Positions 16,705-25,199 of a DNA stretch of 64,000 bases are shown here, piece by piece. The stretch spans positions 310,001 through 374,000 of the forward strand of contig JAEWQP010000030.1 of NCBI GenBank assembly GCA_023399155.1. The letters are read 5' to 3'. The notes beneath the pieces were generated by a model, which had not been told where the DNA came from, did not search any database, and saw only the letters and a list, made by a program, of their open reading frames with translations. How positions within the stretch are numbered: the stretch's first letter is position 1; each line of letters begins with the position of its first letter. This DNA is from Verrucomicrobiota bacterium. GTDB taxonomy: Bacteria > Verrucomicrobiota > Verrucomicrobiia > Opitutales > Opitutaceae. The position numbers were made by a program, and so were the translations under genes.

Positions 16705-18045
16705 ATGCGACCATCCCCCCGCCCCCCCGTCATCACGATCCTCGGCTTCGCAGCCGTGGGCCTGTTTTGCTTCGGCCTGACCTGCGTCGTGCTGCTCGCC
16801 GCCCCGGACAGCCTGGCCGGCGATCCCGTCCGCGGACCGGTGCTCGCGCTCACGCACCTTGTGACGCTGGGTTGGATCGGTTCACTTCTCTTTGGCGCGG
16901 CCTACCTGGTCGGACCGATGCTCGCGGAGAGCGAACTCTGGAGCCGCCGCCTTGCGACCGCCCATCTCGCGCTCCACGTCATCGGGCTCGCGCTGCTTAT
17001 CGGCGGGCTCTTCCTCCTGCGCTACGACGTGGCCGCGTTCGGGGCCGGCACCCTCGTGGCTGGGTTGGCCTTGTTGATTGTCAACCTGATGGTCACCGGA
17101 TCGCGGCAGTCGCGCTGGATCCCGGCCAACATCGCGTTTCAATCGGCAATGTTCTGGCTGGCCGCGACCGGTACGCTCGCGCTCTTGATGGTGCGCGGGC
17201 GGCTCGCCTCGCCGTGGCTTGCCTCGCCGGAGACGCTCATCGCGCTGCACGCCCATTTTGCCCTCTTCGGGTTTCTCGCCCAGGCGCTGCTCGCCGTGTC
17301 ACTGCGCGTGGTTCCGCTCTCGCTCGGTCAGCTGTCGCATCCCAAAAGCCTGGATACGCTAGCCTGGACCGCGTGGGCCGTGCTCAACACCGGGCTGATG
17401 CTCCTTGTGCCGGCGTCGCTGGGGAGTGCGCATGGATTCGTGGTGGCGGTCGGGGGAATCATCGCGCTGGGCGTGGCGCTCTTCGCCGTCGACATCGGAT
17501 GCATCCTGTGGATGTTTCGCCAGCGCCTCTCCTGGGGTGCGGCGACGCACGCCACGGGAATCGCGCTGCTCGTTGCGATCGCCGCCGCGGCGCTCTGGCG
17601 GCTGCCCCAGGTGGCGTCCGGCACGCTCGAGCAGACCCGGGAGTGGATGCGTTTCTACATCTCGCTGGCCCTGCTTGGACCGTTCTCCTTCGCGATCATC
17701 GGCACGGCCGAGCGCGTGGTCCCGCGGCTGGTCTGGGCCCTGCGGTTCGCGCCCTGGTCGCGCCACGGTCGCGTGCCGCACCCGTCGTCACTGGCTCGCG
17801 ACGCGGCGGCGGCGCCCGCCTACTTTTCGCTGCTCATGGCCTGGGTCTACTTCGCCCTTGGCCAGTGGCATGGCAACCAACACGCGCTGCGCGTCGGTGC
17901 CGTGCTCCTGCTCCTCGGCTTCGCGTGGTTCATCGTGTCGATCGCCCCGGCGATCGTGCGCCTCGTGCTCGGTGTGACGCCCGCGGACCTCGGCATCGCG
18001 AACGAGACGCAGGAGGAGCCCCGCCGGTCCTCGTCTTCCGGATAA
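16705..18045 (+). CDS. 12-TM haem-copper-oxidase-subunit-I / NnrS-like membrane protein
   Basis: 446 residues with about twelve transmembrane helices. The pattern ALTHLVTLGWIGSLLFGAAYLVGPM in helix 2 and LIALHAHFALFGFLAQALLAVSLRVVP in the middle (note HAH) recalls NnrS and the shortened relatives of cytochrome oxidase / NO reductase subunit I, where these histidines bind haem. A full set of copper-site ligands is not evident. In denitrifiers such proteins accompany nirK or NO detoxification genes; here the NirK-like gene is 110 bp downstream on the same strand. Likely role: haem-binding membrane protein in NO or nitrite metabolism. The exact family is not certain. Confidence 0.65.
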   Translation: MRPSPRPPVITILGFAAVGLFCFGLTCVVLLAAPDSLAGDPVRGPVLALTHLVTLGWIGSLLFGAAYLVGPMLAESELWSRRLATAHLALHVIGLALLIGGLFLLRYDVAAFGAGTLVAGLALLIVNLMVTGSRQSRWIPANIAFQSAMFWLAATGTLALLMVRGRLASPWLASPETLIALHAHFALFGFLAQALLAVSLRVVPLSLGQLSHPKSLDTLAWTAWAVLNTGLMLLVPASLGSAHGFVVAVGGIIALGVALFAVDIGCILWMFRQRLSWGAATHATGIALLVAIAAAALWRLPQVASGTLEQTREWMRFYISLALLGPFSFAIIGTAERVVPRLVWALRFAPWSRHGRVPHPSSLARDAAAAPAYFSLLMAWVYFALGQWHGNQHALRVGAVLLLLGFAWFIVSIAPAIVRLVLGVTPADLGIANETQEEPRRSSSSG

Positions 18046-18100
18046 CAACCCCACCCACCCCGTCGCCACGGATCAACCCACCGAAACCCATCCCGTCCCT

Positions 18101-18130
18101 GCGGCTCGGCCAGAGGCCTCGCCCTACCCT
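18101..18130 (+). repeat. Dispersed intergenic repeat, copy 2
   Basis: 27 of 30 bases match 7841-7870, centred on GAGGCCTCGCCCTACC. It sits between the 12-TM gene and the NirK-like gene, 25 bp before the start codon of the latter. Confidence 0.6.
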
Positions 18131-18154
18131 CAGTCTTCAGTCCCGTTTCACGCC

Positions 18155-20008
18155 ATGATCATCCCCCCACGCCAGCCCCGCCTCGCCCTGCTGTTTCTCC
18201 CGGCATTTGTCCTGCTCGTGCCAGCGCTGCACGCCTGCGACGCCTGCAACGTCAAGTTCGCGCAGCAACTCAAGGAATCGCGCGCGGGCTCGCTCGAGGC
18301 GATGGACCTTCAGGCCGCCATGGCCAACCAACAGGGCCTCCCGCTCCAGGGCATGGGGTCGTCGTCACTCACGCAAGCCATCGAGGCCACGGTCCTGGCG
18401 CAGAACGCCCCAGTGCGTCCCGAAGCCGCCGGAGGGACGCTCGCGGCGGAGGACAACGCTGTATCGACCACTCCATCACGTGCCGTCACCTCACAATCGG
18501 TGGCCCAGGCGGCTGGCGCACTCTCGCGCTACGACGTCGTGCCTGAGGCCTGGAAAAACGATCCGTTCATCGACGTGATCGAGCGCGATTACGGCCTTCC
18601 GATCCCCGCGACCTCCTACGTCCCGCAGGACACCAAACCCGACAAATCCTTCACCATCGAGTTGTCGGAGGGAAAAACCTACATTGGCAACGGCGTGGTC
18701 TACGACGGGTTTCTCACCAACGGCACGATACCGGGGCCCACGATCATCGTGGATGAGGGGGACATCGTCGAGATGACGATCGTGAACAAGGGCACGATCC
18801 CGCACGGCGCCTCGATCCATTCCGCCTACACGCAGACCTCGAAATACCTTGGCAAGATCCAGCCGGGTGCCTCCGGCCGCGTGGTCTTCCGCTGCACCCT
18901 ACCGGGCGTCTACCTTTACCACTGCGCACCCGGCGGTCATGCGATCCCGATGCACGTCCTGTTCGGCCAGTACGGCATGATGGTGGTGAAGCCGAAGAAG
19001 CAGGCCTACAAGATGGATGAGGTGATGGGCCGCAAACCCGACCTCGAGCTGTACCTCGTGCAGCACGAATTCTATGCCAGCGGCAAGGACGCGGTGGAAA
19101 GCCGCGCGCTCTACACCACGTTCAACGGAAAGCTTTTCCGCTACGTGGAGGAGCCGATCAAGGTCCGCCCGGGCGATTTCGTGCGCATCTACTTCCTCAA
19201 TGTCGGCCCGAACAACATCTCCACGTTCCACATCGTCGGCCTCTGCTGGGACTACGTCTACTGGCAGGGCCATCCCGGGGCACCGCTGCCGGGCGGGCAA
19301 AGCGTGCTCGCGGGCCCGACCGATTCGTGGGTGATCGATTTCCGCATTCCGCCGGATGAAGGCGCCTACACGATGCTCACGCATGCCGTCGGTTCGGCCT
19401 CGCGCGGCGCGATCGGCCTGCTCGTAGCGGAGAAGGACGCCCAGACTCCGGCGGTCATCTCGGCCGAGGGAATAAAGTACACGGCCGAGGAGATGGCCGA
19501 GATCGAGCCCAAGGCGAAGCGAACGATCTCGCCGTTCAAGCCGACGAGTTACGACGAGGTGGTGCGGTATCCCACGGGTACCCGCGAGGTCACGGTCTCG
19601 ATCATCGGCAATTCCTACTGGCCGAAGGTGGTCGAGGTCGAACCCGGCACCACCGTGCGCTGGGTCAACGAGGACGTCTTCACCTATCTGGCTGGAGAGT
19701 TTGCGGGTATTCACAATGCCCAGACAGTCGGGCGCGACGATGACCTCGGTTTCTCCCTGCCGCTGCTCGCCCACGGTGAGTCGGCCACGCACACGTTCAC
19801 CACCGAGGGCGATTTCGAGTACGTCTGCCAGCCGCATCCCTACATGGTGGGCAAGGTGATCGTGAAGCAGCCCTCGCTCGACTTCGCCAAGCTCGCCTCG
19901 GGCGGAGGCATCTTCGACGCCGGCTGGCTGGTGCCGCTGGCGGGCGGCGCGTTTCTCATCTCCCTCGTGAGCCTGTTCCGCGCCCGCTCACGGCGCGTGG
20001 AGGAGTAG
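18155..20008 (+). CDS. NirK-like multicopper protein with extra cupredoxin domain and altered catalytic residues
   Basis: 617 residues. Signal peptide, then an N-terminal region of about 150 residues beginning CDAC. Two cupredoxin domains as in copper nitrite reductase follow, then a third C-terminal cupredoxin and a final membrane helix. Kept from NirK: His217 (type 1), His222, His256 and His410 (type 2), Cys257 and His267 (type 1). Changed, by alignment in my head to AfNirK: catalytic Asp98 is Ser220, catalytic His255 is Cys364, and the type 1 Met150 is Gln272 (FGQYG). The C-terminal domain keeps a full type 1 site: His520, Cys558, His561 and Met564. It is related to NirK but may not reduce nitrite. 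It is membrane-anchored by the last helix (about residues 590-610). Confidence 0.82.
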   Translation: MIIPPRQPRLALLFLPAFVLLVPALHACDACNVKFAQQLKESRAGSLEAMDLQAAMANQQGLPLQGMGSSSLTQAIEATVLAQNAPVRPEAAGGTLAAEDNAVSTTPSRAVTSQSVAQAAGALSRYDVVPEAWKNDPFIDVIERDYGLPIPATSYVPQDTKPDKSFTIELSEGKTYIGNGVVYDGFLTNGTIPGPTIIVDEGDIVEMTIVNKGTIPHGASIHSAYTQTSKYLGKIQPGASGRVVFRCTLPGVYLYHCAPGGHAIPMHVLFGQYGMMVVKPKKQAYKMDEVMGRKPDLELYLVQHEFYASGKDAVESRALYTTFNGKLFRYVEEPIKVRPGDFVRIYFLNVGPNNISTFHIVGLCWDYVYWQGHPGAPLPGGQSVLAGPTDSWVIDFRIPPDEGAYTMLTHAVGSASRGAIGLLVAEKDAQTPAVISAEGIKYTAEEMAEIEPKAKRTISPFKPTSYDEVVRYPTGTREVTVSIIGNSYWPKVVEVEPGTTVRWVNEDVFTYLAGEFAGIHNAQTVGRDDDLGFSLPLLAHGESATHTFTTEGDFEYVCQPHPYMVGKVIVKQPSLDFAKLASGGGIFDAGWLVPLAGGAFLISLVSLFRARSRRVEE

Positions 20009-20050
20009 AGCGCGAGCGGCGAACCGCGTCACGGCGCGCTCTGAGCCACT

Positions 20051-20073
20051 CCGCGACGGCGATCCCGTCGCGG
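20051..20073 (+). terminator. Hairpin after the NirK-like gene
   Basis: CCGCGACGG / CCGTCGCGG, a perfect 9-bp stem with a 5-base loop, 42 bp past the stop and followed by the T-rich TTGTGTGCTT. A plausible intrinsic terminator. The remainder of 20009-20251 holds no gene I can support. Confidence 0.55.
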
Positions 20074-20251
20074 TTGTGTGCTTCCATCCGGTGTGCCTCA
20101 CCCGCTCGGGACGCGCGTGTTCGACAAACTCTATCGATTACACTGCGTCGAGCCGGACACGACGGGCCTCGCGGCGATCCTGCAAAAGGCAGCCCGGCAG
20201 TTGCCCGGAGAATCGATGCCGCCACGTTGAGCCCGAACTCGCCGCATCATC

Positions 20252-20713
20252 ATGCCCGTCCAGATCTACCGCTACGGAGAGGCCGCCCACCTTCCCGGAC
20301 TGAACCTCGGGGTTACACGATTTCCGCCCCGAGGCGTCGCGCGCGACACCTGGTCGGAACGCGGTTTCTGCGATGTATGGCTGCCCAATCTCGCGCCGAG
20401 CCGCGAGCTGGTCGCCGCCGTCCGCGGTGGTCGCATGAGTTTCGCGACCTTCGCCGCCCGCTACCGCGCGGAAATGCGCACGCCCGCAGCGCGTCACCTC
20501 ATCGAGTTCCTCGCCGCGCTCGCCCGCGTGCAGCCGATCAACCTTGGCTGCGTCTGCGCCGATCCTGCGCGCTGCCATCGCTCCATCCTGCGCGCGCTGG
20601 TCACGCAAGCCGAGCCGACGCTGCACCTTCGCCCCGGCGCCGACTGGCGCACGCCTGCCACGCCTCGGTCGCTCGCCAGTCCCCCGTGCGACATGCCGGA
20701 AATCGCGGACTAG
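20252..20713 (+). CDS. DUF488-family protein
   Basis: 153 residues. It fits DUF488 (YeaO-like): LGVTRFPPRGVARDTW, CDVWLPNLAPSRELV, FAARYRAEMRTPAARHLIEFLAAL, and the cysteine-rich end LGCVCADPARCHRSILR, a shape that suggests metal binding or redox chemistry. The biochemical role of the family is not established. It stands alone between the NirK-like gene and the DUF6448 gene, without tight coupling to either; the ATG at 20252 has no strong ribosome site. Confidence 0.8.
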   Translation: MPVQIYRYGEAAHLPGLNLGVTRFPPRGVARDTWSERGFCDVWLPNLAPSRELVAAVRGGRMSFATFAARYRAEMRTPAARHLIEFLAALARVQPINLGCVCADPARCHRSILRALVTQAEPTLHLRPGADWRTPATPRSLASPPCDMPEIAD

Positions 20714-20774
20714 CGTCTGTCGCCGCGCACAGTCCTGCCGCCGCGCAGTCCGGGCGCGGCACCTTCGCACAAGC

Positions 20775-20788
20775 TTGATCCGCATCAA
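20775..20788. promoter_or_regulatory. Perfect FNR box TTGAT-CCGC-ATCAA
   Basis: Exact match to the FNR/ANR consensus TTGAT-N4-ATCAA, 34 bp before the DUF6448 start codon. The short distance means transcription would begin close to the start codon if this works as an activator site near -41; otherwise it is a repressor site. Confidence 0.8.
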
Positions 20789-20822
20789 GGCATCCGGCGG
20801 GAATGAGGTTTACTCTGCACCC

Positions 20823-21422
20823 ATGAAGATTCTCTCGCCCGCTTTCGCCGGGCTGATGCTCCTGGTGCCCGCCGGTGGTCTCGTGTCCGAAGCATCCGCG
20901 CACTGTGATACGCTCGACGGCCCCGTTGTGTCGGATGCCCGGATCGCCATCGCCGAGGAAAAGCCCGACGCCGTCCTGAAATGGATACGCTCCAGCGATG
21001 AGGCGGAGGTGCTGGCCGCGTTCCAGGAGATGCTCACGGTGCGCCGGCGGGCTCCCGATGCAGCAGAGCTGGCCGAGCGCTGGTTCTTCGAGAACCTCGT
21101 GCGCATCCATCGCGCCGGTGAAGGTGCTCCCTACGACGGGCTGAAGGACGCCGCCGTCGATGCCGCCGTCGCCTACGCGGACCAGGCCATCGCATCCGGG
21201 GATGCACGCGCGCTGCTCGATCTTGCCTCACGCCACATCTCGTCCGAATTGCGCACGCGCTTCGAACGCGTCCACGCCGCTGCGGCCCACAAGGATCACA
21301 CGCCTGAAGCGGGACGCGCCTATGTGGAAGCGTATGTTGACTTCGTTCACTATGCCGAGTCCGTGCTTCGCAAACCCCACGCGCAAGCGGCGCAGCCTGC
21401 ATCCTCAACTCACGCGCACTAA
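20823..21422 (+). CDS. DUF6448 family exported protein
   Basis: 199 residues with a signal peptide (MKILSPAFAGLMLLVPAGGLVSEASA). The mature protein starts HCDTLDGPVV and is mostly helical: WFFENLVRIHRAGEGAPYDGLKDAA and GRAYVEAYVDFVHYAESVLR. These fit DUF6448, a family without a known activity. Many histidines (HCD, HRAG, HISS, HAAAAHKDH, HY, HAH at the end) hint at metal binding, perhaps copper, given the copper receptor and NirK-like protein nearby. A perfect FNR box lies 34 bp upstream, so it is probably made without oxygen. Confidence 0.82.
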   Translation: MKILSPAFAGLMLLVPAGGLVSEASAHCDTLDGPVVSDARIAIAEEKPDAVLKWIRSSDEAEVLAAFQEMLTVRRRAPDAAELAERWFFENLVRIHRAGEGAPYDGLKDAAVDAAVAYADQAIASGDARALLDLASRHISSELRTRFERVHAAAAHKDHTPEAGRAYVEAYVDFVHYAESVLRKPHAQAAQPASSTHAH

Positions 21423-21450
21423 AGCGCGTGTTCAACCCCGTGGTGCAAAC

Positions 21451-21590
21451 CGATCGACCCGCCTCTGAAATGGAGGGCTGGGCTCCTGCCCGTTCGCGAT
21501 CGTCTGAAGACAAGCCCCCACCGTGGCGCATGCGCGGCGGAGCGGCCCCCCGCCAGGGGGCCTATCCGAGGGTTTGAAAACACGTCGTGG
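21451..21590 (+). repeat. Dispersed repeat with inverted partner at 29406-29552, copy A
   Basis: Reads TCGACCCGCCTCTGAAATG, AGGGCTGGGCTCC, then GTGGCGCATG, GCGGCGGAGCGG and GAGGGT, in the same order as the reverse complement of 29406-29552. Blocks of 10-20 identical bases alternate with changed spacers. It lies in the gap after the DUF6448 gene; the rest of 21423-21806 holds no gene I can support. Confidence 0.65.
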
Positions 21591-21806
21591 TCCGTCACCC
21601 CCTCGAACTTCCGCGCCCGGACGACGCCCCACCGCTTCCGGGTGCCCGTCGAAGCAGCTTCATGATGCTTGACGCCGGTGCATGCGAACTGCACCGGTTC
21701 CGGTGTATCGTCCCCATCGCCTGACGTGCGCCACCCCCGCCATGTTCGTCGCAGAGTCCGGCCCCAGAAACGGGGCCGACGACCAGAGCTGATCTGGCGG
21801 CTGCAC

Positions 21807-22187
21807 ATGCACCAGGCGTTCCGGGTCGCCGCGCTCTGTCTTGGGTGCCTCGCCGCCGGTATTCACTGGGACGCCCTGCAGGTCATCGCCTGGACCTCGA
21901 TGCTGCGCGACAATGCCCGCACGCTGGCGCCGGCAGCCGCGATCGCACGCACCTTCTCGCCGGAAGGCCGATGCACCCTTTGCCATGCCATCGAGGAGGG
22001 CCGCCGCGAACAGCGGCAGGCCTCGCCGCTCGCGAGCGGCCTGATAGACAAACCCCCGCTGATCGCACCGGGCGCCAGCGTCGCCGTGGTGCCGGTACCG
22101 GCGAGGTGTGGCCCCCTGCCAGGTATCGAGAGCCGGTCCAGCGCACGACGCGACGCGCCGCCGCTGCCACCCCCGCGGGTGGCCTGA
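21807..22187 (+). CDS. Small exported partner protein of a copper TonB receptor
   Basis: 126 residues. A hydrophobic start (MHQAFRVAALCLGCLAAGIHWDALQVIAWTSML) is followed by ARTFSPEGRCTLCHAIEEG, a CxxC motif. The same pattern, LQ..AW..ML followed by a CxLC motif, is common in short proteins encoded in front of TonB-dependent copper receptors; the function is unproved, probably periplasmic or membrane copper handling. The copper receptor starts 134 bp downstream. The C-terminal 30 residues (Pro/Arg-rich) are probably disordered. ATG 21807 is chosen because it begins the hydrophobic segment. Confidence 0.65.
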   Translation: MHQAFRVAALCLGCLAAGIHWDALQVIAWTSMLRDNARTLAPAAAIARTFSPEGRCTLCHAIEEGRREQRQASPLASGLIDKPPLIAPGASVAVVPVPARCGPLPGIESRSSARRDAPPLPPPRVA

Positions 22188-22321
22188 CTGGCCTCCGCCC
22201 CCAAGACCCCGGCCGGCGCTGCCGCCCTTCGGACCGCCGTGCTCGTCCCGCCGAAGCTGCGTACCCGAAGCTCACCTACGCACGCCATGCGTGCACGTTC
22301 CAGCGCCCTGCAGCCTCTGCC

Positions 22322-24427
22322 ATGCACCTTTTCGCCCGCATCCGTCCCCGTCCCTCGCGCACAGCCGTCCTCGCGGCCGCGCTGGCATCCACCGCGCCCG
22401 CTTTGCCGGCCCAGACCGCAGCACCCGCGTCGCCGCCCGAAGCGGTTGTCGCCCTCGAGCCGATCGTCGTCGTGGCTCACGCGGATTCACACGGCCTCCA
22501 CGTCGTGCTCGATCCGCGCGCGCCCGCCCAACCCGTGCCCGCCCACGACGGTGCCGGCGTCCTTCACGCGGTGCCCGGGTTCTCGGTCGTGCGCAAGGGC
22601 GGCACTGATGGGGACCCGGTGTTCCGCGGGATGGCGGGCTCGCGGCTGAGTGTGCTGCTCGACGGAGAGAACATCCTCGGCGGCTGCGGCAACCGCATGG
22701 ACCCGCCGACGGCGTATGTCTTTCCCGCTGCGTTTGATCGCGTGACCGTGATCAAGGGCCCCCAGTCCGTCGTCCACGGGCCCGCCTCCCCGGCCGGCGT
22801 GGTGCTGCTCGAGCGGATCCCGCGTTCACTCACGTCGGACACGGCGCGTATCCACGCGTCGATGACACTCGGATCGGCCGGCCGGAATGACGAGTTCCTC
22901 GAGGCGGTTGCCGGCGGGCCCCGCATGCAGGCCCGGCTCGCAGCGACGCGCACCGCCAGCGACGACTACCGCGATGGAAGCCGCCGGCTCATCCACTCCC
23001 GCTACGAACGCTGGAGCACGCATGCGAGCGCAGCCTGGACTCCCGACCGGGACACGTTTGTCGAAATCTCCGGCGTGCTCAGCGATGGCGAGGCCGCCTA
23101 CGCCGATCGCGCGATGGACGGGGTCGCCTTCGAGCGACAGAATCTCGGGCTCCGCGCGCGGCGCACGCACCTCACGCCGCACGTGGCCGCCATCGAGGCA
23201 CAGCTGTTTCACAACGACGTCGACCACGTGATGGACAACTTCTCGCTGCGAACCTTCACCCCCACTTCGATGATGCCAGGCCGTGCCGTCTCAAATCCCT
23301 CCCGCGAGACCTTCGGCGCGCGCGCGTTCGCCACGCTGGTGCCGGCGGGTGGACTCGAGATCAAACTCGGCGCCGATTATCAGGGCAATCGCCACGCCCT
23401 GCGCACCACGTCGGATGAGGCGGCCGACCCCGTCCGCGCGAAACGACGCATCCGGGACGCCTCGTTCGACACCATCGGCGTCTTCGCCGAGGCCAGCCGC
23501 GACATCGCCGACGATCGCCGGTTGGTCGCCGGCGCCCGGGCGGATCTCTGGAGCGCGACCGATCACCGCGAACGCCTCTCCGCCGGCATGTCCGGGGCGA
23601 TGCCCAATCCCACGGCGGGTCGAAGGCGACACGCCACCCTGCCGTCAGCATTTATCCGATACGAATGGAAGCCGGTTCCCGCCACAACGGCCTACGCCGG
23701 AGTGGGCCATGCGGCGCGGTTTCCCGACTACTGGGAACTGTTCAGCAAGGAGAGCACCACCACCCTGAGTGCATTCGGATCCGAACCGGAGCACACCACA
23801 CAGGTGGATGTCGGCCTCGTGTATCGGGCAAAGCCACTGACCGCATCGGTCGCGCTCTTTGGCGCGCAGATCGACGACTTTCTGCTGATCGAAAGCGGCT
23901 TTCGCAAGCCGGCGACTGCGATGGGATCGCGGGCCGCCACCGTCACGCGTTCGGTCGACGCACGTACCTGGGGCGCGGAAGCCTCCGCGGCCTGGGAGCA
24001 CGAATCCGGCTGGCGCGCCGACGCATCCATCGCCTGGGTACACGGGACCAACCGTATCGAGAAACGCCCCCTCGGTCAGCAGCCGCCGTTCGAGGGGCGC
24101 CTGGGCCTCGGCTATGCAGCCCCACGATGGTCGGTGGGCGGCCTGGCCCGATTCGTCGGGCGCCAGGATCGCGTCGCGATCCGTCAGGGCAGCATCGTGG
24201 GTCAGGATCTCGGACCGACGCCGGGTTTCGCCGTATTCTCGCTCCACGCAGCCATACACCTTGGGGAAAGGCTGCAACTCTCCACCGGAGTGGACAACGT
24301 CTTCGACCGCGACTACGCCGAACACCTCAGTCGCGGCGGCGCCGTCGTCGCGGGTTTCCCGCCACCCACCACCCGCGTCAACGAACCCGGCCGCACCGCC
24401 TGGATGCGCGTGGATTTTCGATACTAG
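22322..24427 (+). CDS. TonB-dependent copper receptor (NosA/OprC-like)
   Basis: 701 residues, outer membrane. Signal peptide ending near PALPAQ, a possible TonB box in EPIVVVAHAD, then the plug with FRGMAGSRLSVLLDGE and the motif GGCGNRMDPPTAYVFPAAFDRVTVIKGPQS that marks the NosA/OprC copper-receptor family. The beta-barrel closes with RTAWMRVDFRY, ending in an aromatic residue as expected. It should import copper across the outer membrane, which would feed the NirK-like protein and any copper oxidases. The small CxxC protein upstream is its usual companion. No copper-responsive operator is evident. Confidence 0.88.
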   Translation: MHLFARIRPRPSRTAVLAAALASTAPALPAQTAAPASPPEAVVALEPIVVVAHADSHGLHVVLDPRAPAQPVPAHDGAGVLHAVPGFSVVRKGGTDGDPVFRGMAGSRLSVLLDGENILGGCGNRMDPPTAYVFPAAFDRVTVIKGPQSVVHGPASPAGVVLLERIPRSLTSDTARIHASMTLGSAGRNDEFLEAVAGGPRMQARLAATRTASDDYRDGSRRLIHSRYERWSTHASAAWTPDRDTFVEISGVLSDGEAAYADRAMDGVAFERQNLGLRARRTHLTPHVAAIEAQLFHNDVDHVMDNFSLRTFTPTSMMPGRAVSNPSRETFGARAFATLVPAGGLEIKLGADYQGNRHALRTTSDEAADPVRAKRRIRDASFDTIGVFAEASRDIADDRRLVAGARADLWSATDHRERLSAGMSGAMPNPTAGRRRHATLPSAFIRYEWKPVPATTAYAGVGHAARFPDYWELFSKESTTTLSAFGSEPEHTTQVDVGLVYRAKPLTASVALFGAQIDDFLLIESGFRKPATAMGSRAATVTRSVDARTWGAEASAAWEHESGWRADASIAWVHGTNRIEKRPLGQQPPFEGRLGLGYAAPRWSVGGLARFVGRQDRVAIRQGSIVGQDLGPTPGFAVFSLHAAIHLGERLQLSTGVDNVFDRDYAEHLSRGGAVVAGFPPPTTRVNEPGRTAWMRVDFRY

Positions 24428-24471
24428 GGCCGTTCTCAAGCCTTCGATAGGCGCCGCCTTGTCGAAGGTGG

Positions 24472-24515
24472 GAGGCCTCGACCTACCCGGAACCCGACTT
24501 CCGAATAGCCTCCAG
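24472..24515 (+). repeat. Dispersed intergenic repeat, copy 3 (partial)
   Basis: GAGGCCTCGACCTACCC (24472-24488) differs from the copy 1 core at one position. The next 27 bases resemble the tail of copy 1. A looser relative, CGGCTCGGCCGCGCGGG followed by CCGTCCCTACC, is at 24592-24622. Copy 3 lies in the 190-bp gap after the copper receptor. Confidence 0.5.
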
Positions 24516-24617
24516 GCGGATTCGCAGGAGTGATTACCCGCGGACCGGGCATCCCGGCCGAAACGGAACCAGCTGAACGGCCGCGGTACGCCGGCTCGGC
24601 CGCGCGGGTGCCCGTCC

Positions 24618-25082
24618 CTACCGTGAACCCGGCTCGTTCCTTCTCGGGTCGCCCACTCGCGCGTCCGCAGCAAGGCCACCATGTGCGTCAATGACGAAAC
24701 GGATACGTTCGCCGATCGATTCCGCAGCGGCGATCAGGTCTGTGGCCGCGTCGGCCGGCAGGTGCGTGCGGCAATGGCGTCGCCACAGGTCGAGCCACGC
24801 ACCAAAGTGCTCCGGAGCGAGCCCAAGCGGCACGTGCTTCAAGGGCATCGGTCCGGAATAGCGAACCGGACCGCCGGTCACATTGGACCAGAAGTCGGCG
24901 ATCTTCTCGAGATGCGCGGGCCAGTCGTGGATGGTGCGATTGAAGATCGGGCCGATGAGGTGGTGTTGTCGCACGTCCGCATAGAAGCGACGCAGCAGCA
25001 ATGCGAGTCCGGCGCGGCCGCCGATCCGGTCGTAAAGTGTGGGCTCCGGCGGAGGGAGCGGGTCGTGCGGTGGCGTTGGCAT
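24618..25082 (-). CDS. Group III truncated haemoglobin
   Basis: 154 residues. Globin features: LYDRIGGRAGLALLLRRFYADVRQHHLIGPIFN, DWPAHLEKIADFWSNVTGG, RYSGPMPLKHVPLGLAPEHFGAWLDLWRRH; the histidine in PEHFGAWL is the haem ligand. The layout (GP.F, DW..HL..I.DFW, a PMPLKH segment) is that of the group III family. Such globins bind oxygen and NO and often go with NO detoxification. ATG 25082 follows a proline-rich N-terminus of about 15 residues. It is divergent from the methyltransferase at 25200, and an imperfect FNR-type box (25136-25149) lies between them. Confidence 0.88.
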   Translation of the reverse strand: MPTPPHDPLPPPEPTLYDRIGGRAGLALLLRRFYADVRQHHLIGPIFNRTIHDWPAHLEKIADFWSNVTGGPVRYSGPMPLKHVPLGLAPEHFGAWLDLWRRHCRTHLPADAATDLIAAAESIGERIRFVIDAHGGLAADARVGDPRRNEPGSR

Positions 25083-25135
25083 TGACGAAAGCAACGATCG
25101 CCCCGTTGCATGCTCCAGTCCAATCGCCGCGCGCT

Positions 25136-25149
25136 TTGAGACGGGTCAA
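25136..25149. promoter_or_regulatory. FNR/CRP-type box TTGAG-ACGG-GTCAA
   Basis: Fits TTGA-N6-TCAA exactly and the stricter TTGAT-N4-ATCAA at 8 of 10 fixed bases. It lies 54 bp upstream of the truncated haemoglobin start. Two better boxes occur in the same island (3623, 20775), which raises the chance that it is real. Confidence 0.5.
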
Positions 25150-25199
25150 TTCCGCCGATCCTCGCCGTCAACCCCCGTTCTCCCCATACACCAGGAACC

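Noticed and set aside
16343..16780. 145-codon frame in the gap before the 12-TM gene
   Set aside because: No family pattern, biased to Ala/Arg/Pro/Ser, overlaps the true gene in another frame.
20009..20251. tRNA-like stretch downstream of the NirK-like gene
   Set aside because: A stem resembling a terminator is present, but no T-arm GTTCGA-type loop or acceptor pairing fits a tRNA.
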